This document shows positions 56,601 through 60,711 of a DNA stretch of 64,000 bases, piece after piece. Made by a program: the position numbers and the translations under genes. Under the pieces are notes generated by a model that did no database searches, was not told where the DNA came from, and worked only from the letters and a program-made list of their open reading frames with translations. Location: assembly GCF_006402735.1 (NCBI RefSeq), contig NZ_CP017174.1:1863001-1927000 (forward strand). The letters are read 5' to 3'. Source of the DNA: Myxococcus xanthus. GTDB taxonomy: Bacteria; Myxococcota; Myxococcia; Myxococcales; Myxococcaceae. Each line of letters starts with the position of its first letter. Within the stretch, counting starts at the first letter, position 1.

Positions 56601-57579
56601 AGAAGTCGGACTGCTGCGAGTAGCGGTGCAGCAGCGCGGCGAAGGCCGTGTAGAACACCATGAACGGGGTGACCTGCCGCTCGCGGCAGAGTGTGCGCAC
56701 GGCCTCGGCCAGCGCCGAAGAGACTGGGAGCAGCTGGGTCTGGACGCCCTGGTCCGTGCGCACCGGCGGGCGCGGCTTGTCGGTGGGCATCTCCAGGATG
56801 TGCGGAACCCCGGCGAGCTGCTCCTTCCAATACGCGACGTGGGCCGCCTCGCGCGCCGCGACAGCGGGCGTCCGCTGCCAGGCCGCGAAGTCCGTGTACT
56901 CCAGCGGCAGAGGCGTCAGGTCGGGGGCCTGCCCACGGACGCGCGCCGTGTAGAGGACGCCCAGCTCGCGCATCAACACGTTGTAGCTCCAGCCGTCCAC
57001 CACGAGGTGGTGCAGGGACAACGTGAAGACGTGCCGCTGTGCGGACATGCGGAAGAGGCAGAAGCGATACAGGGGCCCCTGGGCCAGGACGAAGGGCCGC
57101 TGGGCTTCTTCCCGCAACCGGCGCTCCAGCAACGTCTCGGGCGCCGCATCGGTCGAGAGGTCCTCGGTCACCAGGACCTGTGCGGCGACGTCTTGCACAC
57201 CCAGCAGGGGATGTCCCTCGGGTGAGGAGGGCATGATGGAGCGGAGCGCGCGGTGCCGTGCCAGCAGTTGCCGCAGCGCCGCGTCGAGCGCGCCGGCATC
57301 TACGTCACCGGAGAGCTCCACCGCGCGCACCACGTTGTACGCGGCGGACGCGGGAGCAAGCTGATGCAGGAACCACATCCGCTCCTGCGCGGAGGAGGGC
57401 TCCGCTCGCGTGTCGTCCCCGCGCCGGGTGGGCCCCGTGCCCTGGAGGGTGTTCTGTCCGGTGGCGGTGTCCGGAGTGCCGCGCTTCAGCAGCTTCTGCA
57501 GCAGCGCGCGCTTCTCCTCCGGAGTCAGCGAGTCCAGGTCGGTACGCGAGGTCATGTCGATGCTCGGGGGGAACTTCAC
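37687..57579 (-). CDS. Six-module nonribosomal peptide synthetase with terminal thioesterase
   Basis: This 6630-residue megasynthase has domain order (C-A-T)x6-TE. Phosphopantetheine serines are at about 1053, 2101, 3156, 4200, 5246 and 6316. The TE has GFSFGG (Ser6449) and GGHSG (His6606). Pocket codes read by hand against GrsA are: A1 DMEVVGAIC, A2 DIESIGTIC, A3 DAQDLGVVD (the known Gln code), A4 and A5 DVLLQGGCL, A6 DAESAGVIT. No epimerisation, methylation or reductase domain is present. Because module 1 opens with a full C domain, the peptide is probably N-acylated. C3 has HHLLVDE and C6 has SHLVTDG instead of HHxxxDG. The GTG start at 57579 overlaps the stop of the upstream outer-membrane-protein gene (GTGA); ATG 57555 is the alternative. 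The product would be a released or cyclised acyl-hexapeptide. Confidence 0.95.
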   Translation of the reverse strand: MKFPPSIDMTSRTDLDSLTPEEKRALLQKLLKRGTPDTATGQNTLQGTGPTRRGDDTRAEPSSAQERMWFLHQLAPASAAYNVVRAVELSGDVDAGALDAALRQLLARHRALRSIMPSSPEGHPLLGVQDVAAQVLVTEDLSTDAAPETLLERRLREEAQRPFVLAQGPLYRFCLFRMSAQRHVFTLSLHHLVVDGWSYNVLMRELGVLYTARVRGQAPDLTPLPLEYTDFAAWQRTPAVAAREAAHVAYWKEQLAGVPHILEMPTDKPRPPVRTDQGVQTQLLPVSSALAEAVRTLCRERQVTPFMVFYTAFAALLHRYSQQSDFCVGTPVAGRTHLSLEGVVGLFINTVVLRAQVRTGDTFAGLLMRARECALAAYSHQEAPFERVIEAVQAERNPGHSPLFQVMFDLYQEEDSLAGAFSGVGARALHVDTGTSQFDLSLTIIEGPSGFGVTVQYSTDLFEHDSIQRMVGHYLRLLEGALAAPSAPLASIDLLSSSERQQVLFSFNATSRPFDSLASVASLWTAQVARTPDATALVLASSGLRFSFSQLHARATRLAQHLLGLGVLPEDVVGLCLERSDDAVVGLLAILLSGATCLPLEATHPPERRASLLHRARARFVLSRPEFFSDSSLTIPLVQPTPPASSSSLPLPLVLPDSLAYLLFTSGSTGEPKGVELSHRSLVHAFDSFDALYDTRPGDCWASSSSFSFDMHLEDVLFCLTRGGTTVLRDVGPLGLGRDITRHGITHIVITPSSLATAMEEPGAPEALRSMKAIVVGGEALPEPLVEQLALTRTSLINAYGPTETTICVVAEKVEAHRPVRLGQPLARSQAYVLDEAGLPTPIGVPGELFLGGEGLARGYRALPHLTAERFVPDAFSSNPGARLYRTGDRVRWNPDGTLSYLGRTDFQLKVRGVRVEPEEVEAALCRLPGVRQAAVLPLSSPHSSDVRLVAFLVLDDATPFLPSSLRHQLSRLLPEALLPSPLVSLPSLPTTTNGKVDRRALSSLPLPASSSDAPFQSPSGPLEVALAQLFCQVLGLSSLSRNDDFFSLGGHSLSATRLVARIRSSLGVDLPLSSFFSAPSVASLAREVEGLSGTGKSLLPAPTPRAEASAPVLSSTQERLWFIQQLQPDSSAYHIPEAALLQGALDVDALESALRWLVSRHAVLRLAVPSDEGRPAPFLRDVPERVLRHQKAEDADEVQPWTRQEIDTPFSMEHGPLYRFSLLTLSAEHHVLSLVFHHLAVDGLSLSILVRELGVAYRAFQQAAAPELPPLTLDWADVAVWQRSAPVLASEDAQLDYWKQQLTGAPAVLSLPTDKARPPLLSPRGRLTRREPLSIHLNEAVRALCRERQVTPFMVFYAAFAALLHRYSQQSDFCVGTPVAGRTHPATEDIVGTLVNTLVLRSQVRAKSSFDSLLSEVRATTLEAMSHQDVPFERIVRALGVERTPAHSPLFQVMFDLYQQGDALTGAFPGLDARPLELDIHTTHFDLSLTVQASTEGFGVTVQYSTDLFEHDSIQRMVGHYLRLLEGALAAPSAPLASIDLLSASERQQVLFSFNATSRPFDSLASVASLWTAQVARTPDATALVLASSGLRFSFSQLHARATRLAQRLLGLGVLPEDVVGLCLERSDDAVVGLLAILLSGATCLPLEATHPPERRASLLHRARARFVLSRPEFFSDSSLTIPLVQPTPPASSSSLPLPLVLPDSLAYLLFTSGSTGEPKGVELSHRSLVHAFDSFDALYDTRPGDCWASSSSFSFDIHLEELFYGLTRGATVILRDVGPLGLGGDIARHGITHVSTTPSSLATAMEEPGAVAALRSLKRLISGGEALPDALTRQLQDSSLQLLNTYGPTETTICVVAEKVEAHRPVRLGQPLARSQAYVLDEAGLPTPIGVPGELFLGGEGLARGYRALPHLTAERFVPDAFSSNPGARLYRTGDRVRWNPDGTLSYLGRTDFQLKVRGVRVEPEEVEAALCRLPGVRQAAVLPLSSPHSSDVRLVAFLVLDDATPFLPSSLRHQLSRLLPEALLPSPLVSLPSLPTTTNGKVDRRALSSLPLPASSSDAPFQSPSGPLEVALAQLFCQVLGLSSLSRNDDFFSLGGHSLSATRLVARIRSSLGVDLPLSSFFSAPSVASLAREVEGLSGTGKSLLPAPTPRAEASAPVLSSTQERLWFIQQLQPDSSAYHIPEAALLQGALDVDALESALRWLVSRHAVLRLAVPSDEGRPAPFLRDVPERVLTVQTLSDAPLVLEERLRLEAERVFPMAEGPLYRFHLWRLSPERHALLLVFHHLLVDELALSVLLRELGVAYRAFQQAAAPELPPVTLDWADVAAWQRTEAVLAHEDAHLAYWTRQLADAPRLLSLPTDKPRPAVLSSQGRVTAQRPLAPEVSAALHDFCRLQGVTPFMVLYAAFAALLHRYSDQPEVCVGTPMAGRTHPATEDVVGLFVNTVVLRMHAQPEDSFASLLARVRTTVLESIAHQDAPFERVVQALDVQRSPRHSPLFQVMFGLIRAGHALAEALPGLHGRPLWPELATSQFDLSVVMTESPEGFSLAASYSTDLFEAETVERLQSHYSRLLEHALQSPSSRLDTLPMASDSERGQLLRAWNDTQRMIAWEGALHERFEAWAIRTPDALAVVDGRQVLTYDALNRRANQVAWALRARGVAPEVRVALILERGVDLATGVLGILKAGGAYVPVDAAYPRERIARVLQDSGVQLALTQSSLLASVEPFGIPTLCVDAVADMPAQGDANPPRVTAPEHLAYVIYTSGSTGQPKGIMVQHGSMMNLRAALAESAYAGTTGPLRVSLNASISFDASVQQLVQLADGHTLCVVPQPVRDDVSKLCAWLVEQRVDVFDCVPSHLRLLLDEGLGGRHPLRVLVGGEAVDEVLWERLVRHPGLTCFNVYGPTECTVDVTAHPIDAGRPSIGRPFANVCMYVLDAHLEPVPLGLPGELYIAGASLARGYLGQPALTAERFIPNPFGTTPGERLYRTGDQVRWRAHGTLEYLGRVDTQVKVRGFRIELAEVETALLAAPGVRAAVALVREDAPGDSRLVAYVVPQSVRASTLELASLRAHLKQLLPEHMVPSAILAVDALPTTTSGKVDRGALAALPSHAVESAPRGEPPRGPVEELLAQVFCQVLGVTSVARDDDFFSLGGHSLSATRLMARVRQSFGAALPLTALFASPSVAGLARELARVQGTARLVLPAPERREDGERAVLSSAQERMWLLHRLQPESSAYHLPEALELTGPLDVAALEASLQWLVSRHAVLRLVVPASSDGNPAPRLIAVPERVLEVETLELAPEALEQCLQQEAERPFSMEDGPLYRFHLWRLSSEHHVLLLVFHHLLVDGHSLSLLLNELAEAYPSFQQGGSPAAPRVALDNADVATWQRTEPLRAHEDAHLTYWMRELADAPPLLQLPTDTPRPAALTGKGGLVSGLRLSAELDGTLRAFCREHGVTPFMALQAAFAGLLHRYSGQLDVCVGVPVSGRTHPATEDVVGLFVNTVVLRTRFLSDDSFSSLLSRTRTTSLDAFSHQDAPFERVVHALGIQRSANHAPLVQVAFVWNRAGAPLHLGASASRPLSVPSSSAKLDLALLVREDSQGFELSAEYSSDLYEAGSVERMLGHYLRLLESALAAPQAALASHSLLSAEERQRVLHDFNATERPFDSLATFVSLWDAQVARTPAATALLIADSDDSLTYQQLDARASALAGHLSALGAGPESVVAVCVERSASLLISLLAVLKAGAAYLPLEPSHPEARRASLIQQAGARLVVASHGLFSQPLTGVRLVSPDAFGPDSAPLRPASPHHLALVLFTSGTTGQPKAVEISHRSLSHLFDAADALYPSLPGDCTLAAASVAFDVHVLELLYPLTRGARVVLRPTGPDSLSRHASRYRATHLLATPSVLLAALEEAGAEAAFLNLSFLQLGGEPPPPSLLLRLSQGPVRLLNGYGPCEATCLSSLHLLSPGAPPLLGRPLPRVRAYVLDDAGLPVPIGVPGELFLGGAGLARGYRALPHLTAERFVPDAFSSTPGARLYRTGDRVRWNPDGTLSYLGRTDFQVKVRGVRVEPEEVEAALSLLPGVRQAAVLPLSSPHSSDVRLVAFVSLLPGFSSDSLLPSLALSLPAPLVPSRLLSLDSLPTSPNGKVDRRALASLPLPSDDSPPSLPPQGHVEELLAQLFCQVLGLSSLSRHDDFFSLGGHSLSATRLAARIRSSFGVELPLSSLFSSPSVAALARELKGIQGAIETSLPAPTPRHDDERARLSYSQERMWFLHQLQPDSSAYHMPEALELTGPLDIEALEAALHWMVSRHTVLRLAVPASRDGHPVPLLQPAAPRVLSVEHLEPDASATTLTAHLRHEADRPFSMAEGPLYRFRLWQLTPQRHVLLLVFHHLLVDGTSLSVLMREMAEAYLAFTQDSLPSLAPVDLSWADVAVWQRMPRLQEREERQREYWVRQLADAPRLLQLPTDKPRPSVLTGRGGSIEGQQLSPALTQALRAICREHGVTPFMALQAAFAGLLHRYSGQLDVCVGVPVSGRTHPATEDVVGLFVNTVVLRTRFLSDDSFSSLLSRTRTTSLNAFSHQDAPFERVVHALGIQRSPNHAPLVQVAFVWNRAGAPLHLGALSSRSVPVSPSSAKLDLSLHVFEDGDSLHVGAEYSSDLYEAGSVERMLGHYLRLLESALAAPQAPLASHSLLSAEERQRVLHDFNATERPFDSLATFVSLWDAQVARTPAATALLVADSDDSLTYQQLDARASALAGHLSALGAGPESVVAVCVERSASLLISLLAVLKAGAAYLPLEPSHPEARRASLIQQAGARLVVASHGLFSQPLTGVRLVSPDAFGPDSAPLRPASPHHLALVLFTSGTTGQPKAVEISHRSLSHLFDAADALYPSLPGDCTLAAASVAFDVHVLELLYPLTRGARVVLRPTGPDSLSRHASRYRATHLLATPSVLLAALEEAGAEAAFLNLSFLQLGGEPPPPSLLLRLSQGPVRLLNGYGPCEATCLSSLHLLSPGAPPLLGRPLPRVRAYVLDDAGLPVPIGVPGELFLGGAGLARGYRALPHLTAERFVPDAFSSTPGARLYRTGDRVRWNPDGTLSYLGRTDFQVKVRGVRVEPEEVEAALSLLPGVRQAAVLPLSSPHSSDVRLVAFVSLLPGFSSDSLLPSLALSLPAPLVPSRLLSLDSLPTSPNGKVDRRALASLPLPSDDSPPSLPPQGHVEELLAQLFCQVLGLSSLSRHDDFFSLGGHSLSATRLAARIRSSFGVELPLSSLFSSPSVAALAQVIGTAAQAQDVLRPASPRPSRIPASLVQERLWYALQLPDAPPYVVQVSLVLEGALDAAKLEAALETVLEHNETLRTTFHLEADRVIARVHGPQRPVLSRTDLSHLPLEEAQHTARAAATREAQRHFDIQKGPLYRFELLQLDTTGLRHAFIASLSHLVTDGVGTQAFMEELVAAYRAARTGAPAPLPPDIQYGDFALWQRSPEHQRQVDASLDSWKQALAHAPPVLDLPTDFPRRAPALNANMRPTRLTLASGDLSALEALARQEGVSTFTATLALMQAWLHRLSAQSHVVVASPSSGRTLPQTEHRVGYFANILPLCTDVSGQPSFRELLRRAHGVVLHATTHQEVPFKRIADAVQPDASRTAPLLAQALLVLDRFSSPSFEGLSASELLGDSVIPAYDVVLSLVEHPGGGMEGLLATDSALFTPATSSRMAHAFEHLLSQAVRAPDAPLSRLPLLSAAQQAQLLSALAGGPQDVPAGTCIHTFFESQVRRTPNAPAVAHDTTTWSYAELNARANLLARYLLERGLRPEERVAIVMEPSAQGMAALLGILKAGGAYVPLDINWPEPRKRTVLERAGVRRLWADAEALAAHQGLVPDVEVPPRPEHVAEDLEPGPRAVADTQLAYIVFTSGSTGEPKGVMVEHRSVVNHNLAMAARFGLRPGDRMLQFAPLSFDAAAEDLYPPLAVGATVVMRSGLVPAHAMTPYLEETDITIISLPPTYIEEWIRQMEALGQRVPARLRLLAPGGDVLKRETYEAWVRVGGGHAPWLNVYGPTECTITSATCDIPGAEGVGTDATFPIGRPIPRVRFYLLDEHLTPVLPGLPGRVYIGGAALSRGYLRAPNMTAERFIPDPFSAEPGARMYYTGDLARMLPDGRLRFLGRADHQVKIRGFRIELAEIEACLRRFPRVEEAVVLARTASTGLQQLAAYVQAPPDAVAVEALRGHVAEQLPSYMVPAAFVVMEALPINANGKVDRHALPDPEAHAAATKAPEPTANPTTALELRSTLEMRLLNLWREVLNQPGLGPDDDFFQHGGDSILGMRLLARMEEEFGLPVPLATLFQYPVLKETTDALRELLEQGPPLSRVVRLSGPEASAEAPRLFLMHPGDGELHYYRHLVPLLSPHLRCHGLQAPETMSHRGFDTFEARVAAYAEDIRAVQPHGPYLLAGFSFGGYPAYGVAAALEASGEEVRMLALIDTLTVRALNAVAPLTLPPVLQLAKTFEVLDAALEAELAGLSSEGAQWERVAARARERGTVAPHFTGADLKRMWHLAGEILPPQVRTWRVPDVRARLLLFRAEGNPSLDETLGWSQDVPRERIDVVPLPGGHSGAIEPPTVSVLARYLVEKALGQT
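41731..44832 (-). other. NRPS module 5 (C-A-T)
   Basis: Residues about 4250-5283. C5 has HHLLVDGT near 4389. A5 equals A4 across the whole pocket, so positions 4 and 5 of the peptide should carry the same residue. Carrier Ser about 5246. Confidence 0.85.
41744..43371. repeat. Long direct repeat, copy 1 (A5/T5)
   Basis: This 1.63-kb stretch looks identical by eye to 44882-46509 (offset 3138 bp, exactly 1046 codons). It covers the carrier domain and most of adenylation domain 5, including the substrate pocket. Similarity continues with a few differences to about 43630. Confidence 0.85.
44869..47967 (-). other. NRPS module 4 (C-A-T)
   Basis: Residues about 3205-4237. C4 has HHLLVDGH near 3341. 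A4 code is DVLLQGGCL, the same as A5, with no confident substrate match. Carrier Ser about 4200. The A and T domains are duplicated almost without change in module 5. Confidence 0.85.
44882..46509. repeat. Long direct repeat, copy 2 (A4/T4)
   Basis: This is the partner of 41744-43371. The first difference I see at the far end is a single base (c versus t) in the codon run around 46510. The purine-rich plus strand reflects a CTC/TCC-rich coding strand. Confidence 0.85.
48001..51132 (-). other. NRPS module 3 (C-A-T), predicted Gln
   Basis: Residues about 2150-3193. C3 carries HHLLVDELA near 2289, with Glu in place of the motif Gly. A3 has code DAQDLGVVD, which equals the published Gln signature. 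Codon use here is like the rest of the chromosome (CTG-rich), unlike modules 1, 2, 4 and 5. Carrier Ser about 3156. Confidence 0.88.
50873..52040. repeat. Direct repeat block B1, copy in module 2/C3
   Basis: This 1168-bp block matches 54017-55184 at an offset of 3144 bp (1048 codons), with only one or two base differences seen. It spans the C-terminal subdomain of A2, the carrier T2 and the first about 60 residues of C3. Confidence 0.85.
51166..54282 (-). other. NRPS module 2 (C-A-T)
   Basis: Residues about 1100-2138. C2 has HHLAVDGL near 1235. A2 has pocket code DIESIGTIC, differing from A1 only within the pocket window. Carrier Ser about 2101. Confidence 0.85.
52304..53085. repeat. Direct repeat block B2, copy in module 2
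   Basis: This block of about 780 bp matches 55448-56229 at the same 3144-bp offset, with scattered mismatches. It spans the end of C2 and the N-terminal half of A2 up to motif A4. Confidence 0.8.
54017..55184. repeat. Direct repeat block B1, copy in module 1/C2
   Basis: This is the partner of 50873-52040. It spans the C-terminal subdomain of A1, T1 and the start of C2. Confidence 0.85.
54310..57402 (-). other. NRPS module 1 (C-A-T)
   Basis: Residues about 60-1090. The C domain (HHLVVDGW near 190) stands first in the assembly line and so should act as a starter C domain joining an acyl group to residue 1. A1 (about 520-1010) has pocket code DMEVVGAIC, with no confident match. Carrier Ser about 1053 (GGHSLS). 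Its A/T part is nearly identical to module 2. Confidence 0.85.
55448..56229. repeat. Direct repeat block B2, copy in module 1
   Basis: This is the partner of 52304-53085, spanning the end of C1 and the N-terminal half of A1. Between B1 and B2 lies the 263-bp window in which the two A domains differ. Confidence 0.8.
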
Positions 57580-59276
57580 ATCTTGATGTAGACGCTGACG
57601 CCCGTGCGGAAGAGCGGCAGGCCCATGGGCGGGATTTCCACCACGGAGGCGTCAGGCTGGAAGCGGAACTCGGTGCCGCGTGGCCCCAGTGGCGCTTCGA
57701 CGAAGAGCTGCGCCACCACGTCTCGCAGCACGGCGATGTCGAAGTCGATGCGGCCCAGCATCGAGGGGTCACTCAGGTTCGTCAGCGCGGTGAGCGTCAG
57801 GCGGGGCTCGAACTGGCTGCGCCGGTCGATGCTGACCAGGGCCATGCCATAGGCACGTCCGAAGAACAGGGGCCGGTAGTCCGCGGTGGAGCGCTGCCAC
57901 GTCAGCTGCGCGCGATCATCCGTGCCCAGCGAGTTGTAGAAGCCCTCCAGCCGGATGATGGTGCGGTAGACGTCCGCCACGCGGAAGGTGCCCTTGATGC
58001 CGCCACTGACCTGCGGCTTCGGGCCCCCGAAGGGGCGCTCGACGTAGCCGGCCTCCCCGCGCTCCCACAGGCGCGCGGGGAGGTCTTGCAGGAGTGCCAT
58101 CTCCGCGTTGAGGTCGAAGGGCCCCAAGCCCACCGACCAGTCGATGCCATACCGGGGGCGGCGGCCCTGCTGGAAGGCCGCCGACAGCGCCAGCTCGCTG
58201 GGGCCGAGCACGACCTCCGCGCGCAGCGCTCCGCCATAGCGTATCGGGCGGTCCTCCGGTCCGTTCAGGTCCGCCGTGGCGATGAGCCACAGGCTGGAGG
58301 CCATCTCCTCCCACGGCACGTTCACCTTCAGCATGTCCACGCCGGTGCGCAGGTCCACCGGGTCGAGCGGCCGGGGATTGGGCGCCTGGAGGAAGTCCGT
58401 GGGATTCCAGATGCGGGAGCTGCCCCAGCGCACCTGCTGGCGGCCCGCGGTGATGAAGACGCGGTGGGCCAGACCGAAGCGGAACCAGAACTGGTCCAGG
58501 ACCGACTTCGGCGTGGAGAACTGCATGTCGAGCGGATCGTAGAGAAGCCGCCCGCGCACGAACCCGCGAATCTGCTCGGAGGGATTGATGTCCAGATACA
58601 GGTCCGCAAGCGATGGCAGCACGGGCGTCAGCGGCGTTCCCGGGCCGCCGCGCGAGGCGCTCAGCTCCGCGCGCTGGAAGTAGGCGCCGCCCAGCGTGAG
58701 GATGTCCGGAGGCCCGTCATCGTTCGCGGCTCGCGGAGGGCCTCCATCCACGAACTGTGGCTGGCGGAAGGTCTCGCGGATGTCCGTCTTGGACGGCTGC
58801 TTGTCCGCGTGGGTGGGCGAGGGCTCGGGGAAGGTGTCGTCATCCGACGCCTCCATCGACACCGGGCGCACCATCAACGGGTCCCACGTGTCCGAAGTCT
58901 CCTCCACCACGGCGGGTTGCACCATCAGCGGGTCGGGTGTGTCGACTCGCGCGGGGAGGTTCGGCTCGGCGGGAGGCGGTGGCGCCTGAGTCACGGGCGC
59001 TTCCGGCGCGACTTCGGGTGGGCTCGGGGCTTGCGCCGGTTCGGCTGTCTCGGATGAGACGGAGCGCGATGTCTTTGTTTCACTCCGGGCCCGGGCCGGG
59101 GTCGTGCGCTTCTTTTTCGTGACGCGGCGTTTGGTGAGGCTCGATGCGTTCGGCTTCTGTGTGCGCCGGACCTTGGCGGGAGGCTCCACGGCGGTGCCCG
59201 TGGCTTCTGGCGGCGCAACCGTGGTGAGCGCTGCCCCGAGGAGAATCAGTGCAGCGGACGTAATGGTGAAGGGCAT
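57576..59276 (-). CDS. Predicted outer-membrane beta-barrel protein encoded with the NRPS
   Basis: This 566-residue exported protein has a signal peptide (FTITSAALILLGAALTTVA). A Pro/Ala/Thr-rich region follows (about 25-165), including a basic patch (LTKRRVTKKKRTTPAR) and two near-copies of DPLMVQP/DPLMVRP. The beta-rich domain (about 170-566) has alternating amphipathic strands such as QIRGFVRGRLLYDPLD, WFRFGLAHRVFITAGRQQV and a C-terminal strand GVSVYIKM. The repeated strands and the FITAGRQQVRWGSSRIWNP segment recall DUF1302/DUF1329-type outer-membrane proteins seen with lipid exporters. Its stop overlaps the NRPS start, so it is made together with the synthetase. It probably serves as exit channel or outer-membrane receptor for the product (inference). 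The ATG at 59276 gives a clean signal peptide. Confidence 0.75.
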   Translation of the reverse strand: MPFTITSAALILLGAALTTVAPPEATGTAVEPPAKVRRTQKPNASSLTKRRVTKKKRTTPARARSETKTSRSVSSETAEPAQAPSPPEVAPEAPVTQAPPPPAEPNLPARVDTPDPLMVQPAVVEETSDTWDPLMVRPVSMEASDDDTFPEPSPTHADKQPSKTDIRETFRQPQFVDGGPPRAANDDGPPDILTLGGAYFQRAELSASRGGPGTPLTPVLPSLADLYLDINPSEQIRGFVRGRLLYDPLDMQFSTPKSVLDQFWFRFGLAHRVFITAGRQQVRWGSSRIWNPTDFLQAPNPRPLDPVDLRTGVDMLKVNVPWEEMASSLWLIATADLNGPEDRPIRYGGALRAEVVLGPSELALSAAFQQGRRPRYGIDWSVGLGPFDLNAEMALLQDLPARLWERGEAGYVERPFGGPKPQVSGGIKGTFRVADVYRTIIRLEGFYNSLGTDDRAQLTWQRSTADYRPLFFGRAYGMALVSIDRRSQFEPRLTLTALTNLSDPSMLGRIDFDIAVLRDVVAQLFVEAPLGPRGTEFRFQPDASVVEIPPMGLPLFRTGVSVYIKM

Positions 59277-59408
59277 CGTGAAGCCACGAAGGGGAGGCGG
59301 GGGCCTGCCAGGGGAGACCGCGCGACGGACAGTGCGGTGTGTTGCACAGTCGTGTCGCCCAGAGCCTAGCGCACCGTTTGGCCTGACGCACTCAAGGGCC
59401 AGCCCGCG

Positions 59409-59437
59409 TTGACATCTCATGAGCCACCACGGCAGCA
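59409..59437 (+). promoter_or_regulatory. Possible promoter of the peptide-Rieske operon
   Basis: A perfect -35 hexamer TTGACA (59409-59414) stands 57 bp before the ATG at 59471. The -10 position (around 59432-59438) matches poorly, so another factor or an activator may be needed. Confidence 0.3.
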
Positions 59438-59470
59438 TTGCAACCCCCTCACCCCCTGGAGTCCACTTCG

Positions 59471-59653
59471 ATGGCGTCGGAAGACACGTTCCAGCAGGTG
59501 CATCACCCCGTGGATGCTTCCTCCGTGAGTGCCCAGCCCTCGGAGCCCTCCGCGGAGCTCGCCGCCGCTCCCGAAAAGCTCGACGAGATTGAGGAGATCG
59601 ACTTCCTCCTCGAGGAAATCGAAAGCAAGATCGCTCCGCTCGCCCTCGCGTGA
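59471..59653 (+). CDS. 60-residue acidic peptide coupled to a Rieske oxygenase
   Basis: This short unannotated-type gene encodes 60 residues: a Ser/Gln/Pro-rich start (ASEDTFQQVHHPVDASS), an Ala/Glu region, then a strongly acidic amphipathic helix (KLDEIEEIDFLLEEIESK) and the hydrophobic end IAPLALA. There is no signal peptide and no Cys. The ATG at 59471 follows CTGGAG, and the stop overlaps the GTG of the Rieske gene (GTGA), so the two are translationally coupled. The acidic helix plus short hydrophobic tail resembles RiPP leader-core precursors, but it could equally be a small subunit or adaptor of the oxygenase. No family is recognised. Confidence 0.6.
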   Translation: MASEDTFQQVHHPVDASSVSAQPSEPSAELAAAPEKLDEIEEIDFLLEEIESKIAPLALA

Positions 59654-60675
59654 GCCGGACCGACGTCCTCGTGCGTCATTACAACGAAGCATTCTCCGCG
59701 TACTGGCACCCGGTTGCGTTCTCGCAGGAGCTGGGCGAGCGCCCGCTCGCCGCGCGTCTGCTCGAAACCGACCTGGTGGTGTGGCGCACGGGCCAGGGCG
59801 TCGCGGCGTCACAGCGTTATTGCGCACACCGAGGCGCGGACCTCCGTGACGGTCAGCCCACGGCGGATGGCATCCGTTGTGCCTTTCATGGCTGGACCTA
59901 CGGCGCGGACGGACGCTGTGTGAGAATTCCGTCGCAACCCGGAGTGGCGGTCCCGCCTCGCGCGGCGCTTGCGTCATTTCGTGCCACGGAGCGTTACGGT
60001 CTGGTGTGGGTATGTCTGGCCCCAGCGCCGGCCGCGCCGCTGCCCGAGTGGCCGGAACTGGAGGACAACAGCGTGGCCACGGTCGCGTTGCCCCTGCTCG
60101 ACTGGGATGTGTCCGCCGGCCGCATGGTGGAGGTCATCCTCGACGTGGCCCACTTGTCGTGGGTGCACGACGGCACCTTCGGCAATCCGGCCCAGGAGGA
60201 GGTTCCTCCCTATGACGTGGAGGCGCGTCCCGACGGCGTGCGCGCACAGATTGTCTATCCCGCGCTGTCGCCGTCCATCGGTGGGGCGCCGCCCCGGGTG
60301 GACCGCACCACGCTCACGTATGAGGTGACGTGGCCCTTCGCCGTGAAGCTGGCCTTCAAGCCCACGCTCTTCTACGTCCACACGGTCTACGCCATCGCCT
60401 CGCCCGTGTCGGAAGAAAAGATGCGATGCTTCTACTTCTGCTCGTACCATCCTCGGCTGCGCGCTCACTTTCCGGACATGTTCCTGAAGAGCGAGCAGGC
60501 CATCCTCGAACAGGACCGGCGAGTCCTCGAGGGCGTGCGGCCCCGGGCCCACCCCACGAGCTTCGCGGGTGAAATCTTCACCAAGGCGGACCGGCTTCCC
60601 GCCGAGTACCGCCGGGGCGTGATTGCCATCCGGCAGGGCCGTGCGCCCGCGGATGGCGGCCCTCTTCCGGAATGA
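59650..60675 (+). CDS. Rieske non-haem iron oxygenase, alpha-subunit type
   Basis: This 341-residue oxygenase has an N-terminal Rieske [2Fe-2S] domain (about 18-115), with ligands in CAHRGADL and CAFHGWTYG. The C-terminal catalytic domain (about 150-320) carries the mononuclear iron site in VEVILDVAHLSWVHDGTFG, supplying the bridging Asp and two His. Such enzymes hydroxylate, demethylate or desaturate, and need an external reductase; none is encoded here. The layout resembles the pheophorbide a oxygenase/vanillate demethylase group. Its GTG start overlaps the small peptide gene. Whether the peptide, the NRPS product or an unrelated aromatic is the substrate is unknown. Confidence 0.88.
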   Translation: MSRTDVLVRHYNEAFSAYWHPVAFSQELGERPLAARLLETDLVVWRTGQGVAASQRYCAHRGADLRDGQPTADGIRCAFHGWTYGADGRCVRIPSQPGVAVPPRAALASFRATERYGLVWVCLAPAPAAPLPEWPELEDNSVATVALPLLDWDVSAGRMVEVILDVAHLSWVHDGTFGNPAQEEVPPYDVEARPDGVRAQIVYPALSPSIGGAPPRVDRTTLTYEVTWPFAVKLAFKPTLFYVHTVYAIASPVSEEKMRCFYFCSYHPRLRAHFPDMFLKSEQAILEQDRRVLEGVRPRAHPTSFAGEIFTKADRLPAEYRRGVIAIRQGRAPADGGPLPE

Positions 60676-60711
60676 ACGTGCCGGGCTCCATGCCCGGGGA
60701 GGCAAGACATC

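Noticed and set aside
57253..59057. 599-residue plus-strand frame over the outer-membrane-protein gene
   Set aside because: It is Arg/His/Ala-rich and antisense to a gene with a signal peptide, beta strands and a coupled overlap with the NRPS.
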